Made by a program: the position numbers and the translations under genes
Source: Thermodesulfobacteriaceae bacterium
GTDB lineage: Bacteria; Desulfobacterota; Dissulfuribacteria; Dissulfuribacterales; UBA3076
DNA: 23,528 bases
Reading direction: 5' to 3'
Assembly: GCA_012961845.1 (NCBI GenBank)
Contig: DTYO01000156.1
Location: 1 to 23,528 of the forward strand
Shown here: in pieces, positions 7,740 to 15,769 of the stretch
Layout: every line of letters starts with the position of its first letter
How positions within the stretch are numbered: the first letter of the stretch is position 1
The notes under the pieces: model-generated
Told to the model about the DNA's origin: nothing
What the model saw: the letters and a program-made list of their open reading frames with translations, nothing else
The model's database searches: none

Positions 7740-8153
7740 TCATCTGATTTCCAGGGCTGTCTCCTTGAACTGGTCATAGTCCCTGAAATAATCGCTTTCG
7801 TCGAAGTGTTCAGATGCCAGGACCAGACAGGTTGAACCGGATGAAAAATTTTCAAGCTCACGCCATATCATGACAGGAATATACAAACCGTAAAACGGCC
7901 TGTTGAGAGTTATTTTCTTTTTTTCTCTTCCGTCATCCAGAAGGACGTCAAAACTTCCTGATGCGGCAATTATCAACTGCTCAAGCCTTTTGTGGGCATG
8001 TCCTCCCCTGACTTCACCGCCCGGAACGTCGTACAGATAGTAGACCCGCTTTATTGCGAAGGGGATGTGCTCTCCTCCCTCTATAAAAGTCAAATTGCCG
8101 CGGGTATCAGTGATTTTTGGCAGAGCTATCAATCTGACTCTGTCAATCGACAT
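7740..8153 (-). CDS. fdtA: dTDP-4-keto-6-deoxyglucose 3,4-ketoisomerase (FdtA/QdtA/WxcM-C family)
   Basis: A 137-residue cupin that moves the keto group from C4 to C3 of dTDP-4-keto-6-deoxyglucose in the cytoplasm, preparing it for 3-amination. The family signature is complete: ITDTRGNLTFIEGG (about 14-27), IKRVYYLYDVPGGE, the catalytic GGHAHK with H52 and H54, and VLASEHFDESDYFRDYD at the end. The start is the ATG at 8153, with AGGGGG seven bases upstream; it overlaps the end of the acyltransferase gene by 11 bases. Eighteen in-frame codons before it are rejected as non-homologous. From memory of the characterised enzymes, Arg in TRGN resembles FdtA while Arg in IWREL resembles QdtA, so the product configuration at C4 is open. 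No rmlA or rmlB is in the window to supply the substrate. Confidence 0.9.
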   Translation of the reverse strand: MSIDRVRLIALPKITDTRGNLTFIEGGEHIPFAIKRVYYLYDVPGGEVRGGHAHKRLEQLIIAASGSFDVLLDDGREKKKITLNRPFYGLYIPVMIWRELENFSSGSTCLVLASEHFDESDYFRDYDQFKETALEIR

Positions 8154-8880
8154 CAGGCATCCCCCTGTCGGCCATGGGAATAGCAGGAATTCCTGCAACT
8201 CTTTCACAGGGTTCTATGTTCCTGGTAACCACTGCACCCGCTGCAATTACTGATTGCCGGCCAACAGTGATACCGGGCAGGAGAACAGCACCTGCGCCAA
8301 TTCTTGCACCATCTTCAATCTGCGGACCTTTCATCTGTTCCCGACTGTACTTTACGGTTCCCATGGAATTATCATTGGCCGTGGCCACATTGCCCGAGAT
8401 AAAGACATTGGAGCCTATTTTCATATTACCTGCCATCCAGGAATGGTCCATTATTTTGGTTTCGCGCCCCACTGTAACAGAATAATTTAATGTTACATGT
8501 CTGCCAATAATACATTTGTCGCCTATCGAACACTGCTCTCTGATGGATGCTCCATCACCAACAAGGACATCTCTTCCCAGGGTGACATCATAATATATAA
8601 TCGAATGAGGACCGATAGAGCAGTTTGCATCGATTCTGATCACGGATTTGAATTTCGGCAGTCTCGCGAGACTGCCGGCTCCTCCTGGTTTTTTTCCTAT
8701 GAAAGCACCCGGGAAGATTTCTACACCGTCACCCAGCAACACACCTGAATTGATTATCGCATGGGGATGAATTGTCACATTGTTTCCTATAACGGTATTC
8801 TGACGAATTATGGCAAATTCACCGATATTCACATCGGTGCCTATGCTATCAGTCTGCACGACAGCACTCTTGGCGATCAC
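8143..8880 (-). CDS. hexapeptide-repeat acyltransferase for an amino sugar
   Basis: A 245-residue left-handed beta-helix acyltransferase. Almost the whole length is made of hexapeptide turns such as IGEFAI, IGNNVTI, LGDGVEI, VGDGASI, IGDKCI and IGRHVTL, up to GAVVTRNIEPCERVAGIPA, the usual C-terminal cap. A KKPGGAGSL loop interrupts the coils near residue 65. Proteins of this shape next to FdtA and FdtB enzymes N-acylate the 3-amino-3,6-dideoxyhexose (FdtC or QdtC role), usually with acetyl-CoA; the acyl group is not readable here. The start is a GTG at 8880 set by AAGGAG six bases upstream. It overlaps the ketoisomerase start by 11 bases, so the two are translationally coupled. A strong hairpin precedes the ribosome-binding site. 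Confidence 0.88.
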   Translation of the reverse strand: MIAKSAVVQTDSIGTDVNIGEFAIIRQNTVIGNNVTIHPHAIINSGVLLGDGVEIFPGAFIGKKPGGAGSLARLPKFKSVIRIDANCSIGPHSIIYYDVTLGRDVLVGDGASIREQCSIGDKCIIGRHVTLNYSVTVGRETKIMDHSWMAGNMKIGSNVFISGNVATANDNSMGTVKYSREQMKGPQIEDGARIGAGAVLLPGITVGRQSVIAAGAVVTRNIEPCERVAGIPAIPMADRGMPDVD

Positions 8881-8898
8881 GTGACACTCCTTACGGCA

Positions 8899-8932
8899 GG
8901 GTCCGTTTTCCTGACGTTGCCTGAACGGACCC
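8899..8932. repeat. hairpin between flippase and acyltransferase genes
   Basis: GGGTCCGTT (8899-8907) and AACGGACCC (8924-8932) are perfect 9-bp arms with a 16-base loop. On the minus strand the hairpin lies just upstream of the AAGGAG site of the acyltransferase gene and 30 bases after the flippase stop. There is no T-run, so it is more likely an mRNA processing or stability element than a terminator. Confidence 0.45.
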
Positions 8933-8962
8933 GCTCAACCCTGCAGCCATGGAAACAGGTCC

Positions 8963-10333
8963 TCAGTCCGCATTTTTCACATAACGTCTGGGAATGGGAA
9001 TGGTAAGGATTGAGAGCTTCCTGTACACCATGACCACACCCAGAATGTTGAACAAAACAATAGAAACAGCAGAGGCAGCGGCGGCCCCTGTTATTCCATA
9101 GACCGGTATCAAAATGAAATTCAGCCCGATATTTGATACTGCACTTATCATGGTAATGTTGCGAACCACGATTTCATGCCCTGTCATGGCCAGGAGGTAC
9201 CCTACAGAACCGAATGACACGTTGGCCATCTGTGCCGCGGCCAAAATCAGGAGAACAGAATATGCGCCGGTAAATTCGCTGCCGAAAAATCCAAGTATCA
9301 TGCGCCCGGCCAATATAATCACCAGAAAAATGGGCAGGGCTACCACAATGCCCATTTTTGTGAAATAACGTCCCAGGTCTTCCAGAGCGAGAACATCTCC
9401 CTGGCCATACAGGGCGGCAAATTTCGGTGCGGCTATGGTGTTGATGGCAAGGAGTATGAAATTTGTAAGACTGCCTATTTTCAGGGCGATGCTGTAGATC
9501 CCTACCGACTCAGACCCGTTGAAGATTCCAAGGATGGCTGTATCGGCAGATGCCATAATCATGTGCATCATCGAAACCAGCAGCAAGGGAAAGCTGCTTC
9601 TGAACAGTTTTGCTCTGTCGAATTCCCCCCTTATGGCGGCGATCTGGGGTACGGCAGTGTTCCAGATGGAAAAGGAATAGACAAGGACGATTACCGAGCC
9701 TATGACAGTACCCACAACTGCCCCTGTGACACCCCACAGATACGCCAGAACCACAACCAAGGGCAGGGAAAATATCTGGGGCAAAATCAGTTGAAGACTT
9801 ATGGACTCCCGTATCCGCTTGAGCCCTCTCAACACTTCGCCCCGTATGAATACAATGCCTGTGGGAACCATGCCGAGAGCCATGAGACGAAGAGGCAGCG
9901 CCAGCCCGGGCTTGTGGAAAACATGTTCTGCAAGAGGTTCAGCCGCCACCATGATGAATCCTGCGACCAACAGTAGAGAAAGTGTGCAGGTGCGGACTGA
10001 CAGAGAATAGACGCCTGCCACCCGGTTCCAGTCATTTCTGGAGGCATATTCTCCCACAAAACGTACCAGGGAATTGTCCAGTCCGAACCTGCCTGCAGTG
10101 GATGCAGCCGAGATTATTATGGAGCTCAGGGCTATAATTCCTACTCCGCCGGCACCGATCAGCCTTGCAACAATAATGCTCGTCACAAGCCCCAGTACCG
10201 AGGATAGAATTTTCAGCAGGAAAGCCACGGAAGTGCCCTGTACAGCTTCCAGCCTGTGTATATCCAGTTTTTTAAAATACGGGATGTTGTAGATGAACCC
10301 TGTAATATCGTCCCGGAGTCTGAGAAAAAGCAT
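8963..10333 (-). CDS. wzx: Wzx-like polysaccharide flippase
   Basis: A 456-residue polytopic membrane protein of the MOP exporter superfamily. It would move an undecaprenyl-linked oligosaccharide repeat across the inner membrane. I see about twelve to fourteen hydrophobic segments beginning at FLLKILSSVLGLVTSIIVA (near residue 40). The LIGAGGVGIIALSSIII block and the FGLDNSLVRFVGEYASR loop are typical of this family. The charged SFPLLLVSMMHMIMASADTAILG segment begins the second half. A TTG six bases upstream is also in frame, but the ATG at 10333 is preferred; neither has a clear ribosome-binding site. It lies between the DUF134 regulator and the acyltransferase and shows that the locus exports a glycan by the Wzy-dependent route, although no Wzy polymerase is visible in the window. 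Confidence 0.88.
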   Translation of the reverse strand: MLFLRLRDDITGFIYNIPYFKKLDIHRLEAVQGTSVAFLLKILSSVLGLVTSIIVARLIGAGGVGIIALSSIIISAASTAGRFGLDNSLVRFVGEYASRNDWNRVAGVYSLSVRTCTLSLLLVAGFIMVAAEPLAEHVFHKPGLALPLRLMALGMVPTGIVFIRGEVLRGLKRIRESISLQLILPQIFSLPLVVVLAYLWGVTGAVVGTVIGSVIVLVYSFSIWNTAVPQIAAIRGEFDRAKLFRSSFPLLLVSMMHMIMASADTAILGIFNGSESVGIYSIALKIGSLTNFILLAINTIAAPKFAALYGQGDVLALEDLGRYFTKMGIVVALPIFLVIILAGRMILGFFGSEFTGAYSVLLILAAAQMANVSFGSVGYLLAMTGHEIVVRNITMISAVSNIGLNFILIPVYGITGAAAASAVSIVLFNILGVVMVYRKLSILTIPIPRRYVKNAD

Positions 10334-10420
10334 GATCAAAAGGTTTAACGACAGGCGGGGAGATCTCCGGGAAAAAAGGTTTCCATGGCTGGTCTATATT
10401 CCATTGTCCATGAACATTGA

Positions 10421-10744
10421 TTATTCTCTGTTCTCAGGCTCTCTATTGGTATCGGCAAGAATGTAATGTCCTCCTTCGATCCTGAGCCCCATGCCGTGGA
10501 CAATGGCGGTAGTTACTGTTTTCCTGGCCCTGGCCAGTATTCGTCCAAACGTCTGTCTGGAAATACCCATTCGAAGAGCTGCGGCATCCTGGTCAAGACC
10601 TTCCACATCGCTGAGACGCAGTGCTTCAAGCCCTTCTACCGTGAGAGTTGTTTCCTCAAGGCGGCGGAGAGGTATTCCTCTCGGTTTAAAAAAAGTGACC
10701 ATGGGTTCCTGATTTACAATCCGACATTTGGGCGGTCTTGGCAT
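10421..10744 (-). CDS. DUF134 (UPF0251) DNA-binding protein
   Basis: A 107-residue protein of the DUF134 family. It opens with MPRPPKCRIV and carries a helix-turn-helix resembling sigma-70 region 4 at about residues 48-76 (GLDQDAAALRMGISRQTFGRIL). Family members are small bacterial and archaeal proteins presumed to bind DNA; the targets are generally unknown. This copy sits 98 bases after hisC and 87 bases before the flippase, so it may be the first gene of the glycan unit and a regulator of it, or simply a neighbour. A purine-rich GAGAGTGA lies before the ATG. A TTTTAC-C-GTAAAA inverted repeat 24-36 bases upstream of the start is a possible autoregulatory operator. Confidence 0.85.
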   Translation of the reverse strand: MPRPPKCRIVNQEPMVTFFKPRGIPLRRLEETTLTVEGLEALRLSDVEGLDQDAAALRMGISRQTFGRILARARKTVTTAIVHGMGLRIEGGHYILADTNREPENRE

Positions 10745-10767
10745 GATGGTTCACTCTCTCTTTAAGT

Positions 10768-10780
10768 TTTTACCGTAAAA
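10768..10780 (-). promoter_or_regulatory. short palindrome upstream of the DUF134 gene
   Basis: TTTTAC (10768-10773) and GTAAAA (10775-10780) form a perfect 6-1-6 inverted repeat within the 97-base gap between hisC and the DUF134 gene. It could be an operator for the DUF134 protein. Short AT-rich palindromes arise by chance, so this is tentative. Confidence 0.25.
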
Positions 10781-10841
10781 CAGTGTATGGTGTAACCGGC
10801 CGATTTTAAATGCAGTGATAAAACATGTCCTGGTAGTTTCA

Positions 10842-11972
10842 TCAAACACATATCTGGGAGTGGGCATTAAGTACGTCTTCCAATACCTCTATAAAACGTT
10901 TATTTTCTTGTTTTGTACCTACTGTAATGCGGATGTGGTCCGGAAATCCATAGGAGCCCATGGCCCTGATTATTACACCCCGGTGCAGCATGGCTTCATA
11001 TATTTTGCTTGCATCCTGCCCCACATCGACAAGCATGAAATTCGTTTCACTGGGCATGATCCTGCATCCCAGTCTCTTGAGGCTGCGGGCAAGTTCCTTC
11101 ATACCTGTCCACGTGGTCTGCAGAGTGGCCTCCAGATGCGCCTTGTCATCCAGCGCCGCCAGTGCAGCTATCTGACCGAGATTGTTGACATTGAAAGGCT
11201 GCCGGACCCTGTCCAGGTACCCTGCCACCTCTCTGTCCATGATCCCGTAACCGATTCTCAGACCTGCAAGCCCGTAGGCCTTGGAAAAAGTCCTCAGTGC
11301 GACGATTCTTCTGTCATGCCTGAAGTAATCTGTTGCGTCGGGGGTTCGTTCCGTTCTGACAAACTCCATATAGGCCTCGTCCAGAACGACGATGACGTCT
11401 TCTGGAAGTCCGGCCATAAAGGAGGCGAATTCACTGCGGTCTATAACACTTCCTGTGGGATTGTTGGGATTGTCCAGAAAGATTAGGCGAGTCCGTTCTG
11501 TCACAGACTTATTAATACCGTCAAGATCATGCCGAAATTCCGCCAGCGGAATTACGACATTTTTCCCTCCTGCTATCTGGGTCATCTTGGTGTAGACCAG
11601 AAAACTCGGGCTGCTGCTGATCACTTCGTCCCCGGGCCTGACAAAGACACGGATAAGAAAATCTATAAGTTCGTTGGATCCGTTTCCAAGCACGATCTCT
11701 TCAGGTGCGATGGAGAACATGTCTGACAGCTTTTTCTTGAGATAATATCCGCTTCCATCAGGATATCGGTGCAGGTTTGATGCAGCCTGCCTGACAGCAC
11801 GTTGAGCCATGGGAGACGGACCAATGGGATTTTCATTGGAAGCGAGTTTTACCGGGTTCCTGACCCCATATTCCCGTTCCAGTTCTTCAATGGGCTTCCC
11901 CGGAGGGTAGGGTACAAGAGTAGATATGTATTCCGGTACTTCAAGACTCGGTTTTTTTATAGAGTTATCCAT
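10842..11972 (-). CDS. hisC: histidinol-phosphate aminotransferase
   Basis: A 376-residue fold-type I PLP enzyme that converts imidazole-acetol phosphate and glutamate to histidinol phosphate in histidine synthesis. It has KLASNENPIGPSP (about 42-54), LDNPNNPTG (about 166-174), the substrate-side VVLDEAYMEF (about 195-204) and the PLP lysine K231 in TFSKAYGLAGLRIGYG, all diagnostic for HisC. Length matches the family. It starts 24 bases after the RNase G gene with CAGGAAA before the ATG, so the two probably share a transcript. No other his gene lies in the window. HisC-like enzymes can also aminate aromatic 2-oxo acids, so a part in phenylalanine or tyrosine synthesis alongside pheA is possible but not shown. 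Confidence 0.93.
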   Translation of the reverse strand: MDNSIKKPSLEVPEYISTLVPYPPGKPIEELEREYGVRNPVKLASNENPIGPSPMAQRAVRQAASNLHRYPDGSGYYLKKKLSDMFSIAPEEIVLGNGSNELIDFLIRVFVRPGDEVISSSPSFLVYTKMTQIAGGKNVVIPLAEFRHDLDGINKSVTERTRLIFLDNPNNPTGSVIDRSEFASFMAGLPEDVIVVLDEAYMEFVRTERTPDATDYFRHDRRIVALRTFSKAYGLAGLRIGYGIMDREVAGYLDRVRQPFNVNNLGQIAALAALDDKAHLEATLQTTWTGMKELARSLKRLGCRIMPSETNFMLVDVGQDASKIYEAMLHRGVIIRAMGSYGFPDHIRITVGTKQENKRFIEVLEDVLNAHSQICV

Positions 11973-11996
11973 TTTCCTGTTCTTTCCAGCACAGAA

Positions 11997-13550
11997 TCAC
12001 TGCAGTTTTTCCGGTTTTTCTGCATGTACGGCAGAAGGGATGGATGACATGTTTTCCTCCCAGCGAAGGGAATATTCTTCCATGCCCAGGTCCGGTTTGA
12101 CCTGAATGTCGATCCTGACCTTGAAATAAGATTCCAGACTGCACAGATCAGAACGTTTGTGATTGAGTAGATAAGCGGCCACCTCGGCAGGAGTGTCAAG
12201 CACCAGGTAATTCTGATCTTCCCCCGAAGCTTCCACCAGAAATTCCTTGATTTTTCTGAGGTAAGCTAAGGCAAGCGTCTCCACAGACCTGATTATTCCC
12301 CTGCCCATGCAGCACGAACAAAGAGAGTAGCTGCCCATCTGCACCGGGGAGCGTATTTTCTGCCGCACCAGTTCCAGCACGCCGAACTTGGAAATCCGGG
12401 CGATTTCCGTCCTGGCCTTGTCTTTTTTCAGACACTGTCTCATGAATTTTTCCAGTTTTTGCCGGTTTGTGCGGTTTCTCATGTCGATGAAGTCGATAAT
12501 GATAATTCCACCCAGGTCCCTGAGCCGCAGCTGTCTGGCTATTTCTTCCGCAGCTTCACGGTTGGTGGTAAAGGCGGTATTCTCGAGGTCTTTTTCCCTG
12601 ACGTTTTTCCCGGAATTGACGTCAATTGCCACCAGGGCCTCTGTTGGTTCTATTATGATATATCCCCCGGATGGCAGATCCACCTTTGGCTGATAGATCT
12701 GACTGATCTGCCTCTCCAGATCAAAATGTGAAAAAATCGGGACATCTCCCTGGTACAACTGCACGGAAGCAACCTGTCTGGGCGCAATTATTCGGAGAAA
12801 CGCCTTTATTTCGTTGCATATCTCCTTACGGTCCACGTGGATTTCCTTTACCTGACTGGTAAGATTGTCCCTGAGAAAACGGATTGCCAGATCTCTGTCT
12901 CGGTAAATCAGTACAGGGGGCTTGGATGACTTGATCTTTTTTCTGAGGTTCTGCCACAGTCTGACAAGATACCTGAGGTCTTTCTGGATTTCCTTTTTCG
13001 GAATTCCGCTGGTGGCCGTTCTGGCTATCAGCCCCACGCCTTCGGGAAGTTTACAGGATTTGAGGATCTGTTTGAGCCTATGGCGTTCCTTTTCATCCTC
13101 TATCTTCCTGGATATGCCCATCTGAGTGGTACCCGGCATCAGGACCAGGTATCTTCCCGGAATGGAGAGGTAGGTAGTGACTGCGGCGCCCTTGAGCCGC
13201 GTTTCTTCTTTGACTATCTGCACCAGAAACTCCTGTCCCGGCTTAAGGAGTTTGGATATCTTTTTCTTGTCTTCCGAATAGTGGTGGTATTCAGGATGGA
13301 TATCATCCAGGGGAAGATAGGCATTTCTTGAAAGACCTATGTCAATAAATGCGGCTCTCAGACTGGGCGCTACATTGACCAGGCGGCCTTTGTACAGGTT
13401 GCCTCTGGTCTGCGTATGGGCCAGGGTTTCAACATCGAAAGCCTGCAGAACGCCGTTTTCAAGCAGGGCGATTCTGCATTCTTCAGGGGCATCCATATTT
13501 ATGACAATCAGACTGCTGGAGGATGATTTTGTTTTCTTTTTCTGTTTCAT
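11997..13550 (-). CDS. rng: ribonuclease E/G family endoribonuclease
   Basis: A 517-residue RNase G-type enzyme that cuts single-stranded RNA, with roles in rRNA maturation and mRNA decay. The S1 domain spans about residues 40-130 (GNLYKGRLVNVAPSLRAAFIDIG). The DNase I-like catalytic part holds the metal-binding aspartates D310 in ALVAIDVNSG and D353 in IIIIDFIDM. The zinc link is CSCCMGRG with C411 and C414. There is no long RNase E-type C-terminal scaffold, so RNase G is the better name. A Lys/Ser-rich N-terminal tail (KQKKKTKSSSSS) is a local addition. It lies 18 bases after the radical SAM gene and 24 bases before hisC in one unit. Confidence 0.95.
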   Translation of the reverse strand: MKQKKKTKSSSSSLIVINMDAPEECRIALLENGVLQAFDVETLAHTQTRGNLYKGRLVNVAPSLRAAFIDIGLSRNAYLPLDDIHPEYHHYSEDKKKISKLLKPGQEFLVQIVKEETRLKGAAVTTYLSIPGRYLVLMPGTTQMGISRKIEDEKERHRLKQILKSCKLPEGVGLIARTATSGIPKKEIQKDLRYLVRLWQNLRKKIKSSKPPVLIYRDRDLAIRFLRDNLTSQVKEIHVDRKEICNEIKAFLRIIAPRQVASVQLYQGDVPIFSHFDLERQISQIYQPKVDLPSGGYIIIEPTEALVAIDVNSGKNVREKDLENTAFTTNREAAEEIARQLRLRDLGGIIIIDFIDMRNRTNRQKLEKFMRQCLKKDKARTEIARISKFGVLELVRQKIRSPVQMGSYSLCSCCMGRGIIRSVETLALAYLRKIKEFLVEASGEDQNYLVLDTPAEVAAYLLNHKRSDLCSLESYFKVRIDIQVKPDLGMEEYSLRWEENMSSIPSAVHAEKPEKLQ

Positions 13551-13568
13551 GCTCTACCGAGATTACTA

Positions 13569-14519
13569 TTAATTGTTTAAATCGCACCTGTTCCGGTCTG
13601 CAGGAAAATAATATTTTCTGGAGTTGAAGATCCCTGTTCTGAGCTGTCCGGTCTTCAGCATATCATGTATGACATCCTCTACTTCCGAAGCTTCTATTCC
13701 GAAAATTTCAAGGAGATCTTCCCGTGTCATGGGCCTCCTCCTCAGGGTATCCATGATTGCCGGCTCAAGCACGGCAGACCCTGCTCCGTTGTCCACCCTG
13801 TTAAAATCAACGATTACTTCAGCAGGCTCTCCGAATAAATCCTTTATTTCCAGCATCTCCTCTTCAGTAAGAGGCATGGCCCCCTGTTCCGCAGGGGGCC
13901 TCACCACGGTATTTAGCTGGATCCTGTCAGGCATGATTGTCTCCATGGCACGTTTCAATGCGTCGATATCCCCTCTGCCGTGATTGATACCCCTTACGAA
14001 AAGAATTTCGATCCATATCTCACCGGAAAACTCTCTTCTCAGTGAGCTGAGCCCATCTATGACCGAGGCGGTATCCACAGGACAGCCCGGACGGTTTACC
14101 CGCCTGAAAGATTCCTGGACAGCGGAATCCAGGGAGGGCAGAATTATGTCTGCATGGCACAGATCTCTCCTCACCTGGGGATCGGAAGTCAAAATGGAAT
14201 TTGTAAGGACTATCCTGGGCCTGGTGGTGAGGGTACCGGCAAAAAGAAGCAGTTCACCCAAACCGATATGAAGGGTTGGTTCGCCTGAAGCAGTGAAGGT
14301 GAGGACATCGAAACGTGTCTCAGACGAAGAAAGAACCTGGCCTAGTTCGTCCTTGATTTCCCCGGTACTATAATATTCTCCGCGTTCACATGTATATCCG
14401 GAACTGTTTCCAAGTTCACAGTAGACACAGTTTAGATTGCAGGTCTTGGATGGTAGCAGGTCAACGCCTAACGAACGCCCCAAACGTCTTGAAGGTACTG
14501 GACCAAAACAGTAATTCAT
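13569..14519 (-). CDS. radical SAM protein (MoaA/TYW1-like, unknown substrate)
   Basis: A 316-residue radical SAM enzyme. The 4Fe-4S motif is CNLNCVYC with C27, C31 and C34, preceded by the characteristic FGPVPSRRLGRSLGVDLLP. TASGEPTLH is the SAM-binding GEP-type block. It belongs to the group often described as wyosine-synthase-like Fe-S oxidoreductases, whose substrates are mostly unknown in bacteria. Residues beyond about 245 look like a winged-helix module (LRRRPMTREDLLEIFGIEASEVEDVIHDML), so an accessory nucleic-acid or regulatory role is conceivable. It is the first gene of the radical SAM-rng-hisC unit and is transcribed divergently from the PAS protein gene. The ATG has only a weak ribosome-binding site. 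Confidence 0.85.
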   Translation of the reverse strand: MNYCFGPVPSRRLGRSLGVDLLPSKTCNLNCVYCELGNSSGYTCERGEYYSTGEIKDELGQVLSSSETRFDVLTFTASGEPTLHIGLGELLLFAGTLTTRPRIVLTNSILTSDPQVRRDLCHADIILPSLDSAVQESFRRVNRPGCPVDTASVIDGLSSLRREFSGEIWIEILFVRGINHGRGDIDALKRAMETIMPDRIQLNTVVRPPAEQGAMPLTEEEMLEIKDLFGEPAEVIVDFNRVDNGAGSAVLEPAIMDTLRRRPMTREDLLEIFGIEASEVEDVIHDMLKTGQLRTGIFNSRKYYFPADRNRCDLNN

Positions 14520-14546
14520 GTCAAGCTACTTTATATTTGGTTATTT

Positions 14547-14571
14547 CTCTGTCAAGTCATCTGAGACAGAG
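14547..14571. repeat. inverted repeat in the divergent promoter region
   Basis: CTCTGTC (14547-14553) and GACAGAG (14565-14571) form 7-bp arms in the 190-base region between the divergent radical SAM and PAS protein genes. A TTGACA hexamer on the minus strand (14555-14550) overlaps the left arm but is too close to the ATG at 14519 to be a convincing -35 element. Possible operator; nothing else was recognised in this gap. Confidence 0.25.
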
Positions 14572-14709
14572 CAGGAAAAATTCTGGGTGAAAAACTCTGT
14601 TTTTTATTTTTTGCAACTATTTTATGTGATATGTGGAGAGTTCATGTATTAATGAGGATTCCCGTTTGAGGTCAGGGTGTACAGCAGCAGCTCCCTTTTT
14701 TGTCGATAG

Positions 14710-15753
14710 ATGAATATCAGCGATCTGAAAAAAAAACTCCGGGCAAAAACTTCATGGCCGGATATGCTTGTCTTTCTCGGTGTCCTTGCCGCGATTGCCG
14801 GGACCTGCTGGGTCCTGATAGAGGCCTGTGCCATAAAAAAAGAGCTGATAGAAAATGCCATGGTGGTATTACCCCGTGAATCATCAGACAGTTCAACCGC
14901 AGGACATGATGACGGTGATGTTTCATCGGGCCTTTACCAATTCATCCTAAGGCCCAGAGAATTCAATCATATAAAGGAGTTTCTGGTAAAGGCCTCCGTG
15001 CTGATCGCCCTGCTGTCCAGTATTGCCGCACTCATATTCTGGTACTACTCGCGGCTCAAGCTGGATCTTTCAAGGAAGGCGAAGTTCAGACGGGAAACCC
15101 ATGACAGATACCGTTTCCTGGCCGAGGGGCCACCCTCGATCGGAATCGTCCGCTTCAATCTCAGAGAAGGGCGTTTTGCAGACTGCAATAGGGCGGCATT
15201 CAGCATGATTGGCCGGTCAAGAGCGGATTTCATAGGCCAGCCTGCAAAAAAAATCATCCATCCTGACGATATTGCTTTTTTCCAGGCCAGACTGGAAAGG
15301 CTCCTGGCAGGTAAGAAAAATCTTGAATTCACGGTAAGGATGGAAGACGTATCCACCGGAAGGATAAAAGATATTGCATGGCATGTTTCCAGGCTGATCC
15401 AGCCGGATTCAGAACCTGAGGCCATAGCCATACTTACGGATGTTACTGAAAAAAGGCAGGCAGAAGAAGAAAGGCTCGAAAAGGAAAGGCTGGCAGGGGT
15501 ACTGGAAATGGCGGGAGCTGCTGCACATGAACTCAATCAGCCCCTGCAGGCTGTGAACGGTTTCATCTGGCTGCTGCTGGAAAAAGAAGAGTTCTCTGAT
15601 TTAAGTCTGAACACTGTCAGGAAACTTCAGGAAGAAGTGGAACGTATGACAAGGATCGGGCAGAAGATATCCAATATCAGCAGGTACAGAGTAAAGGATT
15701 ATGTAGGCCACACCAAGATAATCGATATAGACGAGGCGGCATCCACAGATTGA
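14710..15753 (+). CDS. membrane PAS protein with histidine kinase dimerisation domain but no ATPase domain
   Basis: A 347-residue inner-membrane signalling protein. Two transmembrane segments (about 19-38 and 93-112) enclose a periplasmic loop of about 55 residues. A PAS domain covers about 135-247 (NRAAFSMIGRSRADFIGQPAKKIIHPDD and the C-terminal ILTDVTEKRQ). A HisKA-like helix pair follows with the H-box AGAAAHELNQPLQAV, where H273 is the expected phospho-acceptor. The protein ends about 55 residues later at DIDEAASTD. No N, G1 or G2 box, and so no HATPase_c domain, is present. The end is not a frameshift: only 16 bases separate the stop from the stop of the convergent Nudix gene. It may act as a dimerisation or phosphotransfer partner for another kinase. 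No response regulator is adjacent. Confidence 0.82.
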   Translation: MNISDLKKKLRAKTSWPDMLVFLGVLAAIAGTCWVLIEACAIKKELIENAMVVLPRESSDSSTAGHDDGDVSSGLYQFILRPREFNHIKEFLVKASVLIALLSSIAALIFWYYSRLKLDLSRKAKFRRETHDRYRFLAEGPPSIGIVRFNLREGRFADCNRAAFSMIGRSRADFIGQPAKKIIHPDDIAFFQARLERLLAGKKNLEFTVRMEDVSTGRIKDIAWHVSRLIQPDSEPEAIAILTDVTEKRQAEEERLEKERLAGVLEMAGAAAHELNQPLQAVNGFIWLLLEKEEFSDLSLNTVRKLQEEVERMTRIGQKISNISRYRVKDYVGHTKIIDIDEAASTD

Positions 15754-15769
15754 TGCGGTAATGGCTGTT

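Noticed and set aside
10359..10368. GGAGATCTCC palindrome upstream of the flippase gene
   Set aside because: A ten-base perfect palindrome does not extend further and could easily be chance; no promoter or known operator pattern around it.
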